Source: Burkholderiales bacterium (GTDB lineage Bacteria > Pseudomonadota > Gammaproteobacteria > Burkholderiales > Thiobacteraceae). Taken from it: 64,000 bases of DNA. The stretch lies in contig JAIMAL010000003.1 in assembly GCA_023511995.1 (NCBI GenBank), positions 75,491 through 139,490 on the forward strand, written 5' to 3'. This document shows positions 28,085-36,034 of this stretch, in pieces. Position numbers and translations under genes: made by a program. Within the stretch, counting starts at the first letter, position 1. Every line of letters starts with the position of its first letter. The notes under the pieces are model-generated. The model searched no databases. It had not been told where the DNA came from and worked only from the letters and a program-made list of their open reading frames with translations.

Positions 28085-28816
28085 GTGCCTGACCGCTACG
28101 GCCGGATTTTTCTCGTAAGCCACATGCGCGCCTTCACCACCCTGGCGGGTCATGTGCTGGGCTCGCATCCCGAGATCAACGGCTATTACGAGATGCACCT
28201 GCGTTATGAGGATGCGGCCAGCCTGGACCGGCAGCGGGAGTGCTTCTGTCGCCATCACACGCTGAAAGCAGGCAGCCGCTATCTCTTCGACAAAATCCTG
28301 CACGACGACTATCCCATCGAGCCGGCGCGACTTGGGCCGGTCGAGCTCAAACTTTTGCTCTCGCTGCGCCCGCCTGCCCCCACCCTGGCGAGCATTGTGG
28401 AGTTGTTCGCGGCAAAAAGTGGGGAACACCCCTACGCCGAGCCGGCGGGGGCGGCGGCCTATTACCGTGCGCGGCTTGCCACCCTGGCCCAATTTGCAGA
28501 GCGTTTTCCGGGGCGCTATGTCTATTTCGATGCGGAGCTCTGGCAGCGGGCACCGGAGACGCTGCTGGCTTGGCTTGGCGGCTTACTTGGGCTGGCCACG
28601 CCCCTTTCCAACGAATACCAGCTTTTCCCTCTGACCGGCAAGCCGGGCGCCGGGGACAGCTCTCCCCGCATTGCCTCCGGCCGTATCGAACGCACGGCGC
28701 GGCAGATACCGCAAGGGCTGTTGCCCGCCGACCTCCTGGCGGAGGCGGAGGAGACCTACGCAAGCTGCCGCGCCCGCCTCATCCGCCACGCCGCCAGGGT
28801 GTGTCTGGCCGACTAA
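28085..28816 (+). CDS. Sulfotransferase-like protein
   Basis: A 243-residue protein starting with GTG. The N terminus has FLVSHMRAFTTLAGHVLGSH and then EINGYYEMH. This fits the PAPS-binding P-loop and following acidic residue of sulfotransferase-like families (SHMRS.SSLL..ILGSHPEI.GY.E), although Ala/Phe replace the usual Ser residues. LFDKILHDDY resembles the next conserved strand. The acceptor is unknown. It is convergent with the glycosyltransferase-like gene, overlapping it by 4 nt, and may act on the same product. The variant P-loop leaves PAPS binding unproven. Confidence 0.6.
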   Translation: MPDRYGRIFLVSHMRAFTTLAGHVLGSHPEINGYYEMHLRYEDAASLDRQRECFCRHHTLKAGSRYLFDKILHDDYPIEPARLGPVELKLLLSLRPPAPTLASIVELFAAKSGEHPYAEPAGAAAYYRARLATLAQFAERFPGRYVYFDAELWQRAPETLLAWLGGLLGLATPLSNEYQLFPLTGKPGAGDSSPRIASGRIERTARQIPQGLLPADLLAEAEETYASCRARLIRHAARVCLAD

Positions 28817-30645
28817 GGCGCGGGGGCGGGCGGAAAGAGGCTGTCCCAGGCATCCCGTTCAGCGCGGTAGTTCACCAGGGCATCGATGATCTGCGCCCGG
28901 CGGCGGGCGCGGTGGTGGGGTGACTGGATGGCCAGCCAGCCTGCCGCGCCATCGCCGAAGTTGTGGGCGAGGTTGGCGAGAAACCGCCGCACCTCCGCGA
29001 GGGTTGGGGCAAGGGGCGACGCTTTCAGCCACCAGCCGCCGCTTTCGAACACCGCGTGCATGAGGTTCGCCCGTTCCCTTTCGAGTGTGGCGTGCTTCTC
29101 GCCATAGAGGGCGAGGAGCTCCGCCTCCTTGCGGGCCACCACCGCTTCCACCAGGGACCGCGGAAAAGGTTGGCGCACGTCGGCTTCCTTCACTAGGGCC
29201 TCCGCGGAAAAGAGCATGAGGTCACCGAAGAATTGACGCTCGAATTCGTCGGCAAGGTCGATGTGTTCGGCGTGGATTTCCACCCCGGGCCGGAAATCGG
29301 TCTTCCCGCTATTGCGCCGGTGGAGGTTGGGCAGGTTGCAAGTGGCGAAGCGGGCGCCGATTTCGGCGGCGATGAGCCGGCCGGCGGTGGGGCCGGACAT
29401 GCGCAGACGCAGATGGGCAAAGGGGATGATGTAGCGCAGGCCTTCGTGGCGCGCCACATAGTTACCGGGATAAACGGTGCGCGCCGGACTTACGCGGTCG
29501 AGCCCCTCGCCATAGACGAAATGGGTGTGACGCGTCGGGTGCTCCCCCTGAAAGAAACGGTTGAGCCGTGCGCCCAGGGCGCTGAGACACGCCATATGGT
29601 CGTGGGGTCCGGTGAGTTCACACAGGTATTCGACGGGCGAGGCGGGCGGGGTGAAGCCGAAAAGCCGTGCCAGGTCGTGGTAGCTCGCACCGCCCGCCGC
29701 CTCGCCAGAGGTGGCGTGGAAGCTGCAGGGGGCTTGGGGATCGACATTCGCCAGCCGGCGGAAGAAATGGGTGATGTCCTGCACGCAGTTGACCGCCATG
29801 ACCGCCGGTGAGACCGGCGGGTCCCCCACCATCTTGCCGCTCAAAAGCCAGATGTCATGCTCGCGGAATATGCGGTCCAGGACGTGGAAGTAGGGGATGG
29901 CGTAGACGGCCTGGATGCCGTCGGGGGTGATGCGGTTGACGCACAGCGACTGGTCGCTGTCCAGGAGGTAGTAGAGGGTGCGCCCGGGGCGGCCCACCTC
30001 GCGGAACTTGAGATAGAGCAGGTTGCGGTTGGCGGCCTGGCCCTTGTGATGGAAATGCTCCCGCGGCTGGGTGGTGAGCAGCCGGCCAAGGCGCGGGCGC
30101 AGGGTGGCGGGCAGGGAATCGAGCAGGGCGTACTGTTCATCGAAATCCAGATGGTGCACGTTAAGGCCCCTGGCCGAATACTCCCGGACAAGGTCGCGAT
30201 GGGCCTGGCGATGGCTTTCGGCTGCGCTGTCCTCGCCGACGATCACCCGCACCTTGTGCCAGCGGCCTTCTTTCCTGCCCCCGTAGTCGTAGCGCAGACA
30301 CACCTGGTAGATGCTTTCCAGACAGGCCCGCAGATGGGCCGGCCGGTCCGCCACCGGAATGCCGATGACGAAATCGTGGCGGTCATCGCTGCCGCATTCG
30401 GCGATGAGTCGTTCCCGCTCCCGATGGAGGGCCTGGAAATCCGCAAGCAGGGTGTCGAAGGCCGGCGGCGCTGGCCACAGGGCCGCTTCCAAGACAGGCA
30501 GCGCAGCTTCATAAAGGGGCAGCAGCCTTTCCGCCGGGGCATCGCCGAGGGTGGCAAGCCGCGTGCCAAGGGCGGCCAGCTCCGGCAGCCGTGCTGCGTG
30601 GTGTTGGACACAGGCGGCGAGCGCTCTGGTGCGGCCAGATGGCAT
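28813..30645 (-). CDS. Large glycosyltransferase-like protein
   Basis: A 610-residue protein with no signal peptide or membrane helix. The central part reads like a family-2-type nucleotide-sugar transferase: FVIGIPVADRPAHLRACLES at the start of the fold, VRVIVGEDSA, and a DxD-like LLDSDQSLCVNR. The first 100 and the last 200 residues match nothing I recognise. The start ATG at 30645 is 2 nt after the stop of the TPP-enzyme gene, so the two are co-transcribed. The longer open frame upstream overlaps that gene and was rejected. Sugar donor and acceptor are unknown. Confidence 0.55.
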   Translation of the reverse strand: MPSGRTRALAACVQHHAARLPELAALGTRLATLGDAPAERLLPLYEAALPVLEAALWPAPPAFDTLLADFQALHRERERLIAECGSDDRHDFVIGIPVADRPAHLRACLESIYQVCLRYDYGGRKEGRWHKVRVIVGEDSAAESHRQAHRDLVREYSARGLNVHHLDFDEQYALLDSLPATLRPRLGRLLTTQPREHFHHKGQAANRNLLYLKFREVGRPGRTLYYLLDSDQSLCVNRITPDGIQAVYAIPYFHVLDRIFREHDIWLLSGKMVGDPPVSPAVMAVNCVQDITHFFRRLANVDPQAPCSFHATSGEAAGGASYHDLARLFGFTPPASPVEYLCELTGPHDHMACLSALGARLNRFFQGEHPTRHTHFVYGEGLDRVSPARTVYPGNYVARHEGLRYIIPFAHLRLRMSGPTAGRLIAAEIGARFATCNLPNLHRRNSGKTDFRPGVEIHAEHIDLADEFERQFFGDLMLFSAEALVKEADVRQPFPRSLVEAVVARKEAELLALYGEKHATLERERANLMHAVFESGGWWLKASPLAPTLAEVRRFLANLAHNFGDGAAGWLAIQSPHHRARRRAQIIDALVNYRAERDAWDSLFPPAPAP

Positions 30646-30647
30646 GA

Positions 30648-32309
30648 CTAGCGGCGCGAGGAATAGTTGGGGTAGGCGTCGCGGGGGACGGCGATTTCGA
30701 TGAAATTCACCCCGTGGCGATAGTCGAGGGTATCGAGCCGGGCAAGGTCGCTCATGCCTTCGATGCGGCAATGGCGAAGGCCGAAAGCACGCGCCAGCAG
30801 GGCAAAATCCGGGTTGGGGAAATCGCAGTCGATGAAGCGCCCGCCGTAGAGGTGTTGCTGGTTCTTGCGGATGAGACCCATGGTGCCATTGCTGAAGAGG
30901 ACCACATTGAGGGGCAGACCGTAATGCACCGCGGTCATCAGCTCCATGGCACACATGTGGAAACCGCCGTCACCGAGCAGAGCGAAGACGGGGTGCCTGA
31001 GGGCGAAGGCGGCGCCGATGGCGGCAGGGATGGCGTGGCCCAGGGAAGAAATGCCGGTGTTGGGATGGAAGCGGTCATCGGCCTTGACGCGATAGAAACT
31101 CTGGGCAAAGACGATGTTGTCATCGAAGATCGCAATGCCTTCGGCAAACCTTTTCTCCAGCCAGGCGAAGAAGGCGCGCACGTGATCGAAACGCCCATCG
31201 AAGACGGCTTCGCCCGCCGCATCGAGGCGTCTTTGGTTGGCGGCGATGAAGGCGGGAATGTCCGGTGTCTGCTTCGGCGGCAGGTCCTGCACCGCCGCCT
31301 CCAGGGCGTCAAGATAGCTCAGGAGATCCGCCTGGATCACCAGGTTGGCGCGCAACACCTTGTTGAGCTGGTGCATGTCGCTGTCCACCTGGATGAGCTT
31401 CTTGCCGGCCAGGAGTTCCCGGTCCCAGACGTAGCTCGTGCGCTCGTTGAAGCTCGCCCCCAGAATCAGCACCAGGTCTGCCTCTTCCTTGAGGTAACGC
31501 AGGGCATGGCCACCGGAAGTCACGCCCAGGCTGCCCAGGGCCAGCTTTCCGCGTTCATCGACGGCGCCCTTGGCCTTGAGGCTGGTGGCCACGGGCAGCG
31601 CAAGGCGCTGGCTGAGCCGCGCCAGCGCCGCCTGGGCACCGGCGCGGATCACGCCATGGCCGGCGATGATCATCGGTCGTCGCGCCTCGGCGATCATCGC
31701 CGCACTCGTGCGCACCGCCTCCGCCTCCGGCGGCAAGCGGCGGCGCGGCGCGGTGAAGGCGATGTCATCGAGGATGGCTGCCTCCACCGGCTCCTTCTGC
31801 ACATTGAAGGGCAGGCTCAGCACCACCGGCCCCGGGGGGTCGCCAAGCAGACACTGGGTGGCCTGGATCAGCACGTTGGCGAGATAGTCGGTACGCTCCA
31901 CCAGCCGGTGATAGCGGGTGATGCCGGCGAAGAGGGCCACCTGATCCACGCTGCCCCCTTCACCGGAACTTTCCTGCAGACCCCCTTTGCCGAAGATGTA
32001 GGTGGGCGCTTCGCCGGTGATGGCGAGGATGGGCAGGCGGTCGGCGTAGGCGCTGGCGATCGCCGTCACCAGGTTGGTGGCACCGGGGCCGGCGGTGGTG
32101 ATGCAGGCGCCGATGCCTCGGGTGGCGCGGGCAAAGCCCATGGCCATGAAGGCGGCCGCCTGTTCGTGCTTGGCGAGCACGGTGGGCAGGGAAGCGCCAT
32201 AGAGGGCGTCGTACACGGGCAGGATGTGGGAGCCGGGCAGGCCGAAGACCCGCCCCACGCCGAGGCGCTGAAAGAAGCGGACGATGAGTTCGGCCAGCGT
32301 GATCTGCAT
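30648..32309 (-). CDS. Acetolactate-synthase-like thiamine-diphosphate enzyme
   Basis: The 553-residue enzyme has the three-domain layout of the acetolactate synthase family. The PYR domain carries the catalytic Glu in AKHEQAAAF (E49) and TAGPGATNLVTAIASAYADR. A central domain follows, then the PP domain with LLGDGGFHM and the downstream FSNGTMG Mg-TPP motif. No small regulatory subunit gene is adjacent, and the neighbour is a glycosyltransferase-like gene. It is therefore more likely a specialised TPP enzyme (sulfo-, oxo-acid or sugar-related) than the biosynthetic IlvB. I cannot name the substrate. Start at 32309 begins MQITLAEL, the normal N terminus of the fold. Confidence 0.8.
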   Translation of the reverse strand: MQITLAELIVRFFQRLGVGRVFGLPGSHILPVYDALYGASLPTVLAKHEQAAAFMAMGFARATRGIGACITTAGPGATNLVTAIASAYADRLPILAITGEAPTYIFGKGGLQESSGEGGSVDQVALFAGITRYHRLVERTDYLANVLIQATQCLLGDPPGPVVLSLPFNVQKEPVEAAILDDIAFTAPRRRLPPEAEAVRTSAAMIAEARRPMIIAGHGVIRAGAQAALARLSQRLALPVATSLKAKGAVDERGKLALGSLGVTSGGHALRYLKEEADLVLILGASFNERTSYVWDRELLAGKKLIQVDSDMHQLNKVLRANLVIQADLLSYLDALEAAVQDLPPKQTPDIPAFIAANQRRLDAAGEAVFDGRFDHVRAFFAWLEKRFAEGIAIFDDNIVFAQSFYRVKADDRFHPNTGISSLGHAIPAAIGAAFALRHPVFALLGDGGFHMCAMELMTAVHYGLPLNVVLFSNGTMGLIRKNQQHLYGGRFIDCDFPNPDFALLARAFGLRHCRIEGMSDLARLDTLDYRHGVNFIEIAVPRDAYPNYSSRR

Positions 32310-32396
32310 GGGAACGACTGCCCCGTGGGCGGTGCCGGAGAAACGGCCCCACCGCCTGCCAGGCCCGCTAACGGGGCGCAGCACGAAAGCGCAAGC

Positions 32397-32425
32397 ATAA
32401 ATGAAAACCCGGCCGGCGGGCCGGG
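32397..32425 (-). terminator. Rho-independent terminator after the 116-aa membrane protein gene
   Basis: On the minus strand a CCCGGCC/GGCCGGG stem of 7 bp with a 4-nt loop is followed by TTTTCATTT. It lies just after the stop codon at 32430 and separates that gene from the TPP-enzyme gene. Confidence 0.6.
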
Positions 32426-32429
32426 CGAC

Positions 32430-32780
32430 TTACGGGGTGTTGCGCCGGCCGAGGAAATAGGCCACCGGCAGCACAATGGCACACACGACGAGGGGAAGGG
32501 CGTAGGCGGAAAGCTCCCCGGCGGGCTCCTTCGCCATGCCCCGTTGCGCCACCACTGCGGCCACCATGACGGCGGTGATGACCAGCCCGATGGCAAGGAG
32601 CCACCCCGGCCGCAGGCTCTCGATGAGGCTGCCATAGGCAACGAAGGGCAGAAGCAGGCCGAAAAGAATGCTGACGCGCAGATGGAAGCCGGCCTCGTAA
32701 TGGGGCAGCAGGGCGGCCCAGGCGGCGGCCACCGCGCCGATGAGAATGAGGATGTAGGCGTAGCGGCGGGTGTCGTTCAT
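32430..32780 (-). CDS. Hypothetical four-helix membrane protein
   Basis: A 116-residue hydrophobic protein with about four membrane helices (YILILIGAVAAAWAALL, LFGLLLPFVAYGSLI, LLAIGLVITAVMVAAVV and LPLVVCAIVLPVAYFL). The ATG follows GGAGGAGAAC. No family recognised. A segment encoding VITAVMVAAVVAQRGMA recurs in decayed form at 33996-34057. Confidence 0.7.
   Translation of the reverse strand: MNDTRRYAYILILIGAVAAAWAALLPHYEAGFHLRVSILFGLLLPFVAYGSLIESLRPGWLLAIGLVITAVMVAAVVAQRGMAKEPAGELSAYALPLVVCAIVLPVAYFLGRRNTP
32533..32594. repeat. 62-bp direct repeat, copy A (inside the membrane protein gene)
   Basis: Starts GCCATGCCCCGTTGCGCC and matches copy B at 33996-34057 at about 50 of 62 positions by eye, the first 18 exactly. 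It encodes AVMVAAVVAQRGMA on the minus strand. Confidence 0.7.
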
Positions 32781-33264
32781 GTTCTCCTCCTTGGGTTTGG
32801 GGGGGCTGCCATTGGACCATGGCCCGGGTGGCGCGGTTTCTCCCTGTCGGCTGCCGGGGAATCTCCCGCCGCAGGCGGGGCCGGTTCAGGCGGGAGCCCG
32901 CAAGTCCGACAGAGGGAGCCTGGCGCAAATTCTTGTCTGAGGCATAACATGCAATGGAAGCGAACGGAGCATGTATGCCGCGCAAGACAAAAGAGGAGCG
33001 GGAAGAAAGCCCTGATCGAGCCCATCCTTTCGGCGGCGCTCAGCCCCATACGGGCTCGCCGCCGGGCGGCCAGTGGCCCCAAGGCCTGCGGGACATCCCG
33101 GGCCTAAAGGATCAGTTCCGGTTGAAGGTTCGGGAACGACGATCTGGTCCTCTTCGAATCCAAGGACTTGGTTGCCCGGGCCGCCAGTTCCAGTCGGTGA
33201 CAAAGGGGTCTTTCTCGTTTTCCCGTGCATTCAGGGAAAGCGCATCCCAGGCCCTCCCCCGGGT
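32781..33264. other. Stretch without a recognised gene
   Basis: Open frames exist on both strands, but none has a recognisable protein pattern or a plausible start. No tRNA, riboswitch or terminator was found. Together with the remnant at 33265-33426 this is the longest non-coding stretch of the window. Confidence 0.5.
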
Positions 33265-33426
33265 TCACTGGGGCGGCTTGAGCCGGCGGCCTTGCGCGCT
33301 TCTCATCCCTGCCAGTTCCATGGCGGTCTCCCACTTGGTTTCCAGGCGGGTCAGCCGCCGGTCGTGGTCCCGCACCTCCTGGGCGAGCCCGGAAAGGCTC
33401 TCCCCCACCCGCTTGACCTCGGCGGG
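33265..33426 (-). pseudogene. Coding remnant of a coiled-coil protein, downstream of mscL
   Basis: Directly after the mscL stop, one minus-strand frame reads as good helical protein: EVKRVGESLSGLAQEVRDHD, then RRLTRLETKWETAMEL, ending at TGA (33265-33267). There is no ATG; the only start would be a GTG preceded by GAGG, giving about 47 residues. It looks like the C-terminal end of a small coiled-coil protein whose front has been lost, but a genuine short gene cannot be ruled out. Confidence 0.4.
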
Positions 33427-33427
33427 T

Positions 33428-33847
33428 TTATTTCTTCAGCAAATCGCGAATTTCGCGCAGCAGGATCACCTCTTCCGGCGTCGGAGGCGCTGCAGCCGGC
33501 GCCGCAACTTCTTTACGTCTGAGACGGTTCACCTGCTTGACCATCAGGAAGATGACGAAGGCGAGGATAAGGAAGTTGAGCAGGACGGTGATGAAATTGC
33601 CGTAGGCGAAGACGGCGCCCGCTTTCTTGGCCTCGGCCAGTGTGGTCGCAGTCTGGCCCGACAGGGGGATGAAATAGTTGCTGAAATCCAGCCCACCGAA
33701 GAACATGCTGACGATCGGCATGATCAGATCGCCCACTACCGAATCGACGATCTTGCCGAATGCCCCGCCGATAATGACACCGACGGCCAGATCCACTGCG
33801 TTGCCCTTGATGGCAAATTCGCGAAATTCCTCGATGAATCCACTCAT
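33428..33847 (-). CDS. mscL: Large-conductance mechanosensitive channel MscL
   Basis: The 139-residue protein has the standard MscL pattern: [20 protein letters not shown], first helix [20 protein letters not shown], second helix [18 protein letters not shown], and a C-terminal helical bundle ([14 protein letters not shown]). It forms the emergency pressure valve opened by hypo-osmotic shock. The start follows GGAGGAAAAC. Confidence 0.97.
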   Translation of the reverse strand: MSGFIEEFREFAIKGNAVDLAVGVIIGGAFGKIVDSVVGDLIMPIVSMFFGGLDFSNYFIPLSGQTATTLAEAKKAGAVFAYGNFITVLLNFLILAFVIFLMVKQVNRLRRKEVAAPAAAPPTPEEVILLREIRDLLKK

Positions 33848-33995
33848 GTTTTCCTCCGGTTGGTTGTTGCGAAAAACCTAACCAGGTAAAGCAGGTGCCG
33901 ACTCCGGGTAGCGTTCGCTGTCCGGGGGTGGGTGCACCCGCGGCCGATGCCGTGCTCAATTAGAAGCGCCGGGCGAAGTCGGGTTGAGTTGCGCC

Positions 33996-34057
33996 GCCAT
34001 GCCCCGTTGCGCCCTCACCGCGGCCACGATGGCGCGGGTGCTGACGAGCCCGCGGGC
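33996..34057. repeat. 62-bp direct repeat, copy B (end of the PRPP-synthetase-like gene)
   Basis: About 81% identical by eye to 32533-32594 and in the same orientation, 1.46 kb away. Read in the frame of copy A it gives IVAAVRAQRGMA and then runs to a stop. The 3' end of the PRPP-synthetase-like gene crosses it in another frame. Confidence 0.65.
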
Positions 34058-35043
34058 GGGGATTCCAGCAAGTCCGACAGGCTGCCATCGCCGGCCAGGC
34101 GCCGGATGGCCTCGGCGAGCAGGGGAACGATGGAGAGGGTGCTCACCTTGTTCGCCACGGCGGGGGGCAGGGGGCGGGGCGGGCAAACGGTGTCGGTGAT
34201 GAAAAGGCCTTCCAGGGCCGGTTCCGCCAGCGCCTCTCCGGCGGCAGGGGTGAAGACGCCATGGGTGGCCACCGCAAGCACGCGCCGGGCACCGGCCGCC
34301 CGGCAGGCGCGGGCGGCGCGGCTTAGCGTCGTACCGCTTGCCACCAGATCATCGATCAGGACGGCGAGGCGGCCGGCGACCTCGCCCACCACGGTTTTCC
34401 CCCAGACCTCGCCTTGCGCCCGGTATTTTTCCACGAAAGCGGCGGTGGGCGGTCGGGCAAGCCATCGGGCCAGGGTCTGGCGGAAGGCTTCGGCGCGCTT
34501 CACGCCGCCTGCGTCCGGGGAGACGACACAGATTTCCTCGCCGGCGAGCAGGGGCGCGAGATGGGCGGCGAACAGGGGGCGGGCCTCCAGATGTTCGGCG
34601 GGGATGCGGAAGGCATTCTGGTAGGCGGCCAGGTTGTGGACGTCCACGGTGAGGACGCGATCGGTGCCCACCGCCTCCAGGAGTTGGGCCAGGGTACGGC
34701 TGTTCACAGGATCGCGGGGCTGGGTGCGCCGGTCCTTGCGGGCATAGGCGAGATAGGGGAGCACGGCCGTCAGCCGTGCCGCGCCCAGGTCCTTCAGCGC
34801 CCTAAGGAGGAAGAGCAGGCGCACCAGGCGATCGTTGACGCTTTGGCCGGCATCCCCGTTAAGGGACTGGACGACATAGACATCCCGCCCGCGGACGCTC
34901 GCCAGAGGCCGGCTCTTGTGCTCGCCGTCCTCGAACTCGCGCTCCTCAAGGGGCCAGAGGGCCACACCCAGCTCGGCTGCGATGCCTTCGGCCAGCGCCC
35001 GCCCGGCGCGGGGGGCGAGCAGGCAGACCTCAGCGGTCTTCAT
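34015..35043 (-). CDS. Ribose-phosphate pyrophosphokinase paralog
   Basis: A 342-residue member of the PRPP synthetase/phosphoribosyltransferase superfamily. It keeps AVLPYLAYARKDRRTQPRDP, VVSPDAGGVKRAEAF, and a PRPP loop VLIDDLVASGTTLSRA. Family enzymes make PRPP from ribose-5-phosphate and ATP. This copy is divergent from the canonical one (DLVASGTT in place of D.VDTAGT) and is not next to ispE or rplY as prs usually is. It is therefore probably a second, specialised copy. The last ~20 residues (PPAGSSAPAPSWPR) are non-family and come from the duplicated fragment. It follows two small genes on the same strand. Confidence 0.82.
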   Translation of the reverse strand: MKTAEVCLLAPRAGRALAEGIAAELGVALWPLEEREFEDGEHKSRPLASVRGRDVYVVQSLNGDAGQSVNDRLVRLLFLLRALKDLGAARLTAVLPYLAYARKDRRTQPRDPVNSRTLAQLLEAVGTDRVLTVDVHNLAAYQNAFRIPAEHLEARPLFAAHLAPLLAGEEICVVSPDAGGVKRAEAFRQTLARWLARPPTAAFVEKYRAQGEVWGKTVVGEVAGRLAVLIDDLVASGTTLSRAARACRAAGARRVLAVATHGVFTPAAGEALAEPALEGLFITDTVCPPRPLPPAVANKVSTLSIVPLLAEAIRRLAGDGSLSDLLESPPAGSSAPAPSWPR

Positions 35044-35061
35044 GGGGCGGCGCCGACGCCT

Positions 35062-35388
35062 TCATTCCCGCGGCGGCGCAAGCTCCGGTTCGACGCCCTC
35101 GACGCGCGCAATGGCCTTCTGCGGGTGTTGGCGCACCAGGCGCTTGAGGGCCTCGTCGGTGGCGTTGCCCACCACGCCGCTTTGTTGGATTGGCCCCGGT
35201 GCTTCCGCGGCAGGGGGCGGCAGGTCGCGGTCGATGGCGGCTTCCGCCGCCAGCCAGTCGTCGAGCTCATGCCCCGGGGCGAAGCCGCGCCGCTCGGCGA
35301 GGTAATAGGCCGCCTCGCGGATCATGGCTTCGCGGGCTTCCAGGGGCAGGCCACGCCAGGTTACGCCGGGCGTGTTGGTGTTCGCCAT
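35062..35388 (-). CDS. DUF2934 domain protein
   Basis: A 108-residue protein with the DUF2934 pattern AMIREAAYYLAERRGFAPGH followed by ELDDWLAAEAAI. These small proteins have no known function. It lies 18 nt upstream of the PRPP-synthetase-like gene and 8 nt after the preceding gene, so the three form one transcription unit. Confidence 0.8.
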   Translation of the reverse strand: MANTNTPGVTWRGLPLEAREAMIREAAYYLAERRGFAPGHELDDWLAAEAAIDRDLPPPAAEAPGPIQQSGVVGNATDEALKRLVRQHPQKAIARVEGVEPELAPPRE

Positions 35389-35396
35389 GGGGTCTC

Positions 35397-35897
35397 CTAC
35401 TCGTAACGGACGAAATTTTCCGCGAGGGCATCGGGGCCGTATTCGTCGATCAGTCCGTCGATCTCCTCCAGGAGCCCCTCGTCCTCATCCTCGTCCAGCA
35501 CCCCTTCCCCCACCAGACGGGCGCCCAGTCCCTCGACGATGGCTTCCCGCACCGTTTCCAGGGTGGGCGGGCCTTCCCGGTTCTCGTCGTTGACCACTGT
35601 CTCGATCACCCGCGACAGGGCCTCGCTCGCCGTGGCGCGCACGAAATCGGCGGCGGGGGCATCGGCGCCGTATTCCTCGATGAGGGTGTTGAGCTCATCC
35701 AGCAGGGATTCGCTCACGTCGAAATGGTGCAGCCGTTCCGCTTCGCTGATCGATGGGGGCAGAAGACCCATGAGATAGTCCCGCGCCGTGCCCAAGGTGG
35801 GGGGTTCGTCGGCATCGGGATCGTTTACCAGCCGCTCCAGGAAGGCGGACAGGCGCGGCGTGACCAGGGTGGAGACGTCAAGGGGATTGCGGATCAT
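35397..35897 (-). CDS. Hypothetical acidic protein with internal duplication
   Basis: A 166-residue, very acidic, soluble protein built from two similar halves. LNTLIEEYGADAPAADFVR in the first half matches IDGLIDEYGPDALAENFVR in the second. Upstream, LVNDPDADEPPTLGTAR matches VVNDENREGPPTLETVR. No family recognised. It heads the operon with the DUF2934 and PRPP-synthetase-like genes. Confidence 0.7.
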   Translation of the reverse strand: MIRNPLDVSTLVTPRLSAFLERLVNDPDADEPPTLGTARDYLMGLLPPSISEAERLHHFDVSESLLDELNTLIEEYGADAPAADFVRATASEALSRVIETVVNDENREGPPTLETVREAIVEGLGARLVGEGVLDEDEDEGLLEEIDGLIDEYGPDALAENFVRYE

Positions 35898-36034
35898 GGT
35901 GGTTCCTCGTGGTTAGGGTGACACAACGTGAAGCGTTTCCTCGTCCCAATATAGCAGCCCTTTCCCCTGCTGCCAGCAGGGATGGTTGGGGGAAGCCCGG
36001 GGAGGAACGACCAGGCGCAAGCCTTGGGCAGGGG

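Noticed and set aside
30646-30954. N-terminal extension of the glycosyltransferase-like protein
   Set aside because: It would overlap the TPP-enzyme gene by about 300 nt; the ATG at 30645 fits the operon.
30714-33107. 797-codon plus-strand frame opposite the TPP-enzyme gene
   Set aside because: It is a shadow of the TPP-enzyme gene; composition is typical of antisense high-GC frames.
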